Assembly (NCBI GenBank): GCA_029207755.1
Contig: JARCOQ010000016.1
Span: 9,472,501 to 9,536,500, forward strand
Length of the DNA stretch: 64,000 nt
Direction: 5' to 3'
From: Chamaea fasciata
Lineage: Eukaryota; Chordata; Aves; Passeriformes; Sylviidae
Positions 56,465 through 64,000 of the stretch are shown piece by piece (position 1 is the stretch's first letter; each line of letters starts with the position of its first letter). The translations under genes were made by a program, and so were the position numbers. The notes beneath the pieces were generated by a model, which searched no databases, had not been told where the DNA came from, and saw nothing but the letters and a program-made list of their open reading frames with translations.

Positions 56465-58640
56465 GCACGGAGCACGTCCCTGCATTTCCAGCTGCATCCT
56501 TGTCCCAGCAGGTCCCCAGGGACCCTCCACACCTGCACTCCCTGTATGGCTTCCCTCACTCCTGGGGCTGGCATCAGGTGGATTTTAGGAGCGGTTGAGG
56601 TCGGGTTATTTTGGCATGTTCTTCATCCACCTGGCCACGGGATGTCACTGTCCCAATCCTGGGCCTCAGCAGCAGAGTCAGCGTCACATTCCAGCTTAGA
56701 GTGACCCCAAAGCTTTCCATCCCTGTCCTGGGCACAGCTGGACACTGCTTGGCCATGGACATTCCCACAACCTCTCCATGCTTGGATGCAGAATTGGAGC
56801 CAGTGCAGCTCCAGTGTCCGTGTTCCCCTTTCCCATTCCCTCACTGCAGCTGCTGTGTCTGTGGGAGGTGGGAGGTTGGGGGCTGGAGCACGTTCTGGGG
56901 ACACTGACAGTCCCCCAGTCCCAGGGTGTCCTGTGAAACTGGACTGGGATGGGCATGGAAAGGTCCCTGCTCCTCACCCCCTCCCTCCCTCAGCCCACCT
57001 GGGCGGTTTTTAAAGGTTTGGGGAAGGTGAAGGAGTCGATACCAACAGATTTTAAACTTTTTTCAATTTTCTAGGAAGAGAATCTAGTCTTTTAGGGTTT
57101 GTAAAAATACGGGTGGTCTCAGGAATGAGGTATTTTTAGTACTTCTATGGTCAGAGAGCCAGCAGCCCAAAGCTTTCTTAACGGATTTTATTATTCCTTC
57201 TACTAGCACTGCCTTTCCTGCTTTTATCCCTGCTGAGACAGGTCAGGGGACACAAATCCCTTTCTGCTCACCCACGTGAGGAGGGATCAGTATCCTGGGT
57301 GGGTCCCATGGGGTGGCTCCTGCCTGGCAGCTTTCCAGAGGGTCCTGCAGGCAGGTCTTTTGGGAAAGCTCTGGAGCAGCAGGAAAAGGATTTATAGAGC
57401 TGAAAGAAAGGCTGAGAACTGACGGGAGGAGCAGGCAGGAGCTCAGCTTTGACAGATGCCAAGAAATTTCCTTGGAAGTGCCCTTGCTCTGCTGGTCATC
57501 CTGCTTTGCTTTTAACCCTCTGCAGCCCCTGGGGGACGTTTGGAAATGAGGAGAACAGGACAGAGGGGCTGGAGCCGTCCCAGGGCTTTCCAAGAGCACA
57601 TCAGAGTTGTCACCTCACCAGCCCCATCCCGTGTAAAACCACGTAGTTCACACAGCTGATATTCCCACCCTGAGGGGGAATTAAAAGTCACATCCCTCTC
57701 TCCTTGTGGATAAACACAGGAGGGAAAAAAAAAAAAAAATCCTTGAAATCCTGCAAGTCACCAAAATCCCCCGGGGGTGGGTGGGTGGGGTGGAATTTTG
57801 GATCATCTGTCCCGTGTGTCCCTTTTGTGGCTTGGTGCCACCACTGAGGTGCCATCTGAGCACTGAGCGGGCACGGTGGGCTCTGTGTCGGTGCCAGGGG
57901 GCTCAGGAGGAGCAGGAGCCCCTTGTCCTTCCTTCCAGGCCCCGTCCCTGCCCATCCCCGCTGCCGGGAGGGGCCGGGCGCTGGGAACGAACACACCCAA
58001 CCTGTTCGCCAGAGATCCGCGGGGGGGGTGACGCGCCCGGGAGGTGCTGGAGAGTGACAGCGGCGATCGCGGGGACGCTCCGCCTTCCCGCGGTGGGGAC
58101 ATGGGGACGCGGATGGGGCTGGCACCCCGAGCCCACCGCGTTTGCATCGGGGAGCCCCCACACCCCACCCCAGCCTGTGCGTGCTGCTTCTCCCCGGCGC
58201 CGCACATCCAAAGGAATTGTCCTTACCCTGCAGAGGGAGTTTTCCAGGTGGCCGTGTCCCCGTGCTGTCCCCTCCTGCCCGCGGGGCTGGGGCTCCTCTG
58301 GTGCCCTGGCCTTGTGGTGTGGCCGTGATGTCCTCCTGCGCACTCTGCACTTGCAGTTTTGGTGTGTTTGCTGTATTAAACGTGTCTCTGCCCTTCGCTC
58401 TGCTGCTCTCTGGATCCATCCCGCGCTCCCGGGGGTTTCCAGGAATGAGGCTGGACCGGCCCCGGGGCTCTCACCCGGCCGGCCTGTTGTGTGAGAGACG
58501 GAATTTCGGTGTGAGCGGCAGGAATGATTCCTGCTCGCCCTGCTGGGATGAGCGGCCCCAGAACCCTCCCGGGTTTGGTGACAGGGATGGCCGGGGGTGA
58601 TGCGGACCTGGTGTCACTGCCCCGTCCTGTCCCCGCCCTC
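56465..58640. other. RPUSD1 3' flank and intergenic sequence
   Basis: No further coding signal. No canonical AATAAA was found soon after the RPUSD1 stop. ATTAAA variants occur at 57680-57685 and near 58375, so the transcript end is undecided. The part around 57.95-58.2 kb is CpG-rich. Confidence 0.5.
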
Positions 58641-58649
58641 TGGGACGGC

Positions 58650-59015
58650 ACCGGCCAGCCTGGAGAGGAGACGCCTCCAGAGAGAGCTCCGAGCCCCTTC
58701 CAGGGCCTAAAAGGGCTCCAGGAGATCTGGATGAGGGATGGAGAGACAGGACACAGGCAATGGCTTCAAAGTGACAGGGAAAGATGGGATTTTGGGAAGG
58801 AATTCCTGGCTGGGGGGCTGGGGAGGCCCTGGCACAGATTCCCAGAGGAGCTATGGCTGCCCCTGGATCCCTGGCAGTGTCCCAGGCCAGGCTGGATGGG
58901 GCTTGGAGCAGCCTGGGACAGTGGAAGGTGTCCCTGCCATGGCTGGGGTGACACTGGATGGGCTTTGAGGTCCCTCCCAACCCAAACCATTCCACATCTC
59001 TGTGATTTCTACGGA
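58650..59015 (+). mobile_element. CR1 LINE 3' end
   Basis: GGGATTTTGGGAAGGAATTC, GCCAGGCTGGATGGGGCTTG, AACCCAAACCATTCCACATC. Confidence 0.8.
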
Positions 59016-60759
59016 ACTCCTGAACACAGAACTCAGAGGGAAAACTGACTGAAGACCCAAGGAATATTATCACAGTCTTTAAGACTGGGAGATTTTTTGA
59101 AGGTTATGGACCAGACATGGGCAGAGGAGCATTCCCAGCCCTCCTGGCATAGGCAGAAGCAGCCAGAGCTCAGAGCTGAGCTGGGAATGTCCCCAGGGAC
59201 AGCCTGGGGCAGATGCTCCTCCACATGCTCAGGTTCAGGGTGGATCCTCCTGTGGCAGCTCCTGAGGGGGTTTCAGGGCCAGCTTTGATCCCCACAGGGA
59301 CACAGTGCACACGGTGACCCCCAGAGTGACCCTGATGTGTCCCTGATGTGTCCCTGCCCTCCTGCTCCAGCCACCTCTGTCCAGCCAGCCCGGGGCAGGG
59401 GCTGTGTCCCTCCAGCAGCCTCATAGCAAACAAGTTTGTGTAATTTTACTGCCCAGGACAGGAGCTATTTTTACAGTAAATCCTTCCAAAATAGAAACCA
59501 GCAACACCCACGGGCGTCGGCCCAGCCCCGGGGCTGCAGGACCGGTTGGGGGACGGGGCTGGGGACAGGACACGGCTGAGGGTGACAATCCCCTCCTGGC
59601 ACTGTGCCACCAGCTCCAGAGACCCCCAGTGAGGGCTGGGACCCCCAAACCCGGCCGAGAGGGGAGTGCAGCCCTGCTCCAGCCGAGCCACCCTTCCCTT
59701 TTCCCGGGATAAACGCTCAGGTAACCTTTGTGCTCACAGCTCGACCTCCAGGTTGTCATCTCAGAGCCTTGGGAGGGATTTGGTTCCTTTGGTTTTGGTC
59801 TCATCCTTCGTGGCACGTGTTTTGGAGCATGATCAGGGGAAAAGCTTGAAAAAAAAAAATGGAATGGGATTGGCTGTGATCCAGGGGAAAAGGAGAGACA
59901 GGGGAAGAAGCACTTCCCATCCCTGAGCTCGGTCTGTTCTGCACCCCTGCTGCCCTATAAAACAACCCCTGGGTATAAAATAACCCCCTAAAGGTTTTTT
60001 TCCTCACCGGGAGCACCTTGATCCCCCTCAGGAGCACCGAAACTCCCAAAGCAGAGGCTTTAACTCCTTCTGGGTTCACTTCGGGTTCAGCTGAACCCGG
60101 AGCTCCAAGTCACCCTTTACCGAGAAGTAGGAAACAACCCCCAAAGCAAAACCGGGGGAGAAGGGAAGAAGGAGCCTGGCAAAACAGAGTTGAGAAACTG
60201 CCCCGTCACACCCCGTGTGCGGAGCAACATCCCCACCCCGCGCAGATAAAGTGCCGAGCGCTGCCCAGCCCCATCCCAGCCCCGGGAGCACATTCCCGGC
60301 CGAGTCCTCCCGTCCCGGAGACGAATCCCCCTAGGCAAGGAGGAGAACGGCTCGGCACAGCCACGGTAGGATTTGGGGAGGAAAAAAATGAGATTTAAGG
60401 GGGGAAAATTCCTCGCGTTGAGGTCAAACGGTGATAACGGATTGCTGTGGGCAGCCTCGAGGGAATTCCAGGAGCAGGGATTGATTTTTTTATCAGGAGA
60501 ACCCCCTGAGGGCTGGGAACACCTGCTGGGCTCCCCCACTGCCTTACACTGGATTTCTCTCAGTCTGTGCCGGTGAGGAGCTGGGGGATGGAGGGGGGAC
60601 CCTGTCCCTGCAGGACAATTGTGGAGTTTCTTTTAATAATGGGTGGGAAAAGTCCTCTTTTCTGTTCTGTAGGATTTAAAACCTCTCCCGTGGTCTTGGG
60701 GAGGGGTCTGTGCAGCATCACAGAGACGGGGTGGGCACAGTGAGACCCTGACCCCACAG
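59015..60759. other. Intergenic sequence before the mesothelin-family gene
   Basis: No gene is supported. An acceptor-like CCCCACAG ends at 60759, so an exon could start at 60760 and contain the ATG at 60872 as its first codon. A short CpG-rich patch lies at about 60.2-60.36 kb. Confidence 0.4.
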
Positions 60760-60871
60760 GTCCAGCCCCAGTGCTGAGTGACAGAATCGGCCCCAGCACC
60801 TTCCAGGAATTCCAGGTGTGGCCCCCGGCTCTCCGGACCCGCCCCAAGGACGAACCCCCGGCAGCAGCACC

Positions 60872-63800
60872 ATGGTGTGGGCAGCCCCAGCCCTGGCAGC
60901 CGCCACCCTCTACCTCCGTGAGTCACGTCCCGTCCCCAAAATTTGCCCTGGGACCCGTTGGCAGCCCCTGGCAGCAGGGATGCTCCAGCTGTGCTGCTCC
61001 TCATCCCAATCCCGCTCGGCTCGGCGCTCCCAGGGCTCTGCCTCCCGCTGCCCTCAGCGTCCGCAGGCTTCTCCCAGGGACCGGTTTCCAGGGATGGATT
61101 TATCCCTTTTTGTCTGCCACACCCTCCCGGAGGGAGCCGGGGGCTGCTCTCTTCATAGCGACCCGCGGCATTTCCTAGATATTAAATTAGCAAAGGACAA
61201 GCTCGTCCCGGGCTTTAAACCTGGAGCTGCTTGGAACAAACCCTAATTCATAAATCCACGGACGTTTCCTGACCCGCTCCTCCTTCCTTGCAGGTGTCTC
61301 CACAGACCTGCTGAAAGTCACAGCGGTGAGTCCCCGCCGGCTCTGCCAGGGCTTTTCCAAAATCCCGGAGGTGCCGCCACTCACTCCCCTGGCGCTCAGC
61401 TCCAGCCGCCACCTCCCTGCTGTCCCCTGTCCTTGTCCCATCCCTCACCAAACCCAGCTCCAGGCAGGCGGGGACAGACCCACCCGAGTGTCCCCGCTCC
61501 TCAGAGTGGCTGTGGTGGCTTTTGTCGCCACGAGTAGCCCAGGGTGCAGCTCCTGGAGCTCCTGCTCCCACGGGCAGCAGTCTGGGCGCTGCAGCCGGCT
61601 CAGATCCCATTCCCTGCATCTCCAATCCCTTCTTCCCTGTCCTTACCGGGGCTGAGCATCCCCCATCCTCTCCCCAGGCTGCTCTGGTCCTCGGAGCCGT
61701 CCTGTCCAGCGCGGAGCATCCCCGGTAAGTCCCGGTCCCGGGGGGGTTCTGAGGGTCGCGGGGGTGGCTCTGGAGGGGTGAATTTGAGTTTGTCCCACGC
61801 GTGCTGCCGTGCCGGGTCACTGGGGAGGATTTACAGCCCTGCGCAGCCGGTTCCGTGCTGGGATTCCGGCGGGTTGGGCTCCTGCAGAAACACAAACACA
61901 CAGCGAGAATTCTCCTTCCTCCACGCGGCTGAACCCCAAATCCCGGGATACGGGTCCACCCGCCGGGGCCCTGGGGATGGCAGCACCCCGGCGCGGATTT
62001 TAGGGGACATTTCCATGATTTGTACAGCCTCGGCGAGGCCGCGTGTGACCTGGAGCCGGGCACCATCCCGGCCTCGGATCCCAAAATCCTGGAGAAGCTG
62101 AAGCTCTGCCCGGCGCTGACGGGGGCACCGCGGGACGCCCTCAATGCCCTGCTCCTCTCGGGGGCCACGGCGTACGGGTGAGGAGCGTCCCTGCTCCCGG
62201 AGGGCTGGGCCACCACGGGGATGCTCAGCCGCTCCCTCCTCTGCTGCCGCAGGGATCCTTCCAGCTGGGATTTACAGACTCTGCGGGATCTGGGGCCGCT
62301 CGTGCTGGCCTTGAACCAGACCACGCTGAGGTTGGTGGGCGAGGTAAGGTCACTCCTCGGGGGGAGATGAGCAGCAGGCAGGTCAGCTCTGAGGCTGGGG
62401 GACCCAGGATCCTGTCCCCTCTGTCCCTTTGACCCCTAGCAGCCTCTGTCCCGGTGCCAGCCCCCTCTGTCCCCGCAGGCCGCCCGGGAGGATTTCAGGA
62501 GGACCATCGCTGCCGCCTACACCAGCCAGGGCGGTTCCCAGCGGGAGAAATCCCTGCTCCTCCTCCGGGCGCTCGCAGCCGCCTCAGCCCCCGCCCGGCC
62601 CCGGCTGAAGCGCAGCTCGGGCCGTGAGTGTTTCCATCCCTTCCCTCCGGCCGCTCCGGGGCTCTGGGAAGACAAAACCCCCGGGGCTGGTTGGGATCTG
62701 GGAGGTCCCGGAGGGAGCAGGCAGAAATCTGGGATTCCCATAAACCGGGGAAGTCCTTGAAGCACGGAGGGGGTTTGCACTTACCTGGGATGTGGTGGCA
62801 GCGCTCAGGAAGGAGCTGGGACAGCGGGACAGTCCCCAGGCAGGGCCAGCACCAGGGCAGGAGCAGAAGATGCAGTTTGACGGAGCACTTTGAGTTGCCT
62901 TTGACAGGATAAAAGCACAAATAAGGGTGCAAAACATCACCAGGTTCTTCAGGAATAACTTTAGGAAACAACAGGGAATGAGGCACCTCTGTGGATTGGG
63001 GACCAGGGCACGGGAGCAGTGACTCCCTGTCCTTCACCAGGGCTCCTCCAAGGGGCTCTGAGCCAGGTGGGAAGGGAACACACGGGACACGCACACCCTC
63101 TGACACAATTCCTTGCCCTCAGGCTGCGAGTCCCAGCCGATCACCGCCAGCAGCATCGGCAACATCCCCCTCCTCTCCCCCGAGGAGCTCGACCTGTGTC
63201 TGAGCAGTGAGGTGTTGATAGAAAACCTGGAGGCTGTGCTGAGCGAGCCCATCACCACAGACGGTTTCCAGGTCCTGAAAAAGAAGGTGGATAAGGTAAG
63301 GGCTGACACAAGGCAGGAGCCGGCATGGGCAGGACCCGCTGTGGGAACAGGGATGAAGGTGCCCGAGTGGGTTCTTTGCACTCATTCCTGCCCTGTTTTC
63401 CCTTCTCTCACTCTCTTCCCTGCCCTGTTTTCCCTTGCCCCACAGTTTTTCCCATCAGGGATCCCGGAGGAGCAGCTGAGGCGCCTGGGGGAGCTGTCCC
63501 ACCTGTACACGGAGCAGGAGATCAGCCGGTGGCCGGTGACAAGCGGCGACACCCTCACAGCCCTGCTCAGCTCCTCGGGAGAACTCTGGAATGATTCCCA
63601 GGTCAACAAATCCACGGCAGCAGAAGGGGATGGGTGATGAGGGACCCCAAGTGTCCCAGCCCAGCTCAGGGTGGAGGAGGCACTGTGGGGTTGTTTTGGT
63701 GGGGGTTGGCAGCGCTGCCATCCTTACCAGGAGCATCTCCCTCCCCTGCCTGTGCCCGCTCAGGTGCAGCAGCTGTTCAGCACGTACCTGGCCCTGGGGG

Positions 63801-63897
63801 GCTCCTGGACTGGGTCCCTGCTCCAGGAAATCGGAGGCGAATTCCTGTGCAAGCTGCAGGAGGAGGAGATGCAGCAGATCCCCGCTGGAGCCATCGG
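60872..63897 (+). CDS. MSLN: Mesothelin-family protein, 5' part, cut by the window end
   Basis: Nine exons join in phase: 60872-60917, 61294-61325, 61678-61724, 62028-62177, 62253-62343, 62479-62623, 63123-63295, 63446-63601, 63764-63897. The last ends at a GTGAGC donor 103 bp before the window edge, so the C-terminus (membrane anchor) is missing. The ~324 residues align by eye with mammalian mesothelin: LGEAACDL, PSSWDLQTLRDLGPLV, YTEQEISRWPVTSGDTL and FLCKLQEEEMQQIPAGAI. RPRLKRSS near residue 165 sits where mammalian mesothelin is cut by furin into MPF and mature mesothelin. The N-terminus is much shorter than in human. MVWAAPALAAATLYL is only a weak signal peptide, so the first exon may be wrong or upstream exons missed. 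Orientation beside RPUSD1 matches human MSLNL rather than MSLN, so the symbol is provisional. Confidence 0.82.
62606..62617 (+). other. Predicted furin site RLKR in the mesothelin-family protein
   Basis: The end of exon 62479-62623 encodes ARPRLKRSSGR, matching the R-x-(K/R)-R consensus and the position of the furin site in mammalian mesothelin precursor. Confidence 0.7.
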
Positions 63898-64000
63898 GTG
63901 AGCTGGCTTCTGGGGACGCTGCTCAGCCCTGAGAGGCGCCGGCACAGCGGGATCGTTGTGTCCCGATCCCAGATCCCACCTGAGCCCCAGGACCTTGAGC

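Overview
The window is nuclear DNA from a bird, most likely a songbird. It carries about two dozen truncated 3' ends of CR1 LINEs in both orientations, at least one solo endogenous-retrovirus LTR, many G/C-rich minisatellites, CpG-island promoters and multi-exon genes with short introns. The right-hand gene order, GNG13 - CHTF18 - RPUSD1 - mesothelin family, is the order of human 16p13.3. From memory this maps to chicken chromosome 14, which I could not check here. Species and coordinates in an assembly cannot be read from the sequence alone.

Layout: (1) 1-26,100 holds no gene that I can support. It contains CR1 fragments, microsatellites and minisatellites, a CpG-rich block near 2.0 kb, a perfect 18-bp hairpin at 15.0 kb, a solo LTR at 24.4-24.9 kb and several unique AT-rich stretches that could be regulatory. 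(2) 26,130-39,970 (+) is a CpG-island promoter followed by an 18-exon gene that I cannot name. It encodes about 707 residues: an acidic N-terminus with a SUMO-interacting-type motif, a Cys/His cluster with a CYCYxCD core, and a long probably helical C-terminal part. (3) 39,990-41,050 is a T/G-rich block and then an AT-rich block. (4) 41,810-43,902 (+) is GNG13. (5) 43,940-53,964 (-) is CHTF18, reconstructed as 21 coding exons and 971 residues; many of its introns are filled by minisatellites. (6) 53,965-54,763 is a bidirectional CpG-island promoter with four CCAAT boxes in a 40-41 bp tandem array. (7) 54,764-56,464 (+) is RPUSD1, six exons, 299 residues. (8) 56,465-60,760 is intergenic. (9) 60,872 to the window end (+) is the 5' part of a mesothelin-family gene, cut by the window edge.

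The named genes do unrelated jobs: G-protein signalling (GNG13), an alternative clamp loader for sister-chromatid cohesion (CHTF18), a pseudouridine synthase-like protein (RPUSD1) and a cell-surface protein (mesothelin family). They are a conserved neighbourhood rather than a pathway. Physical coupling is visible: CHTF18 and RPUSD1 share a head-to-head promoter, and GNG13 and CHTF18 end tail-to-tail with poly(A) signals about 40 bp apart. All exon boundaries below were derived by hand from splice signals, phase and protein continuity.
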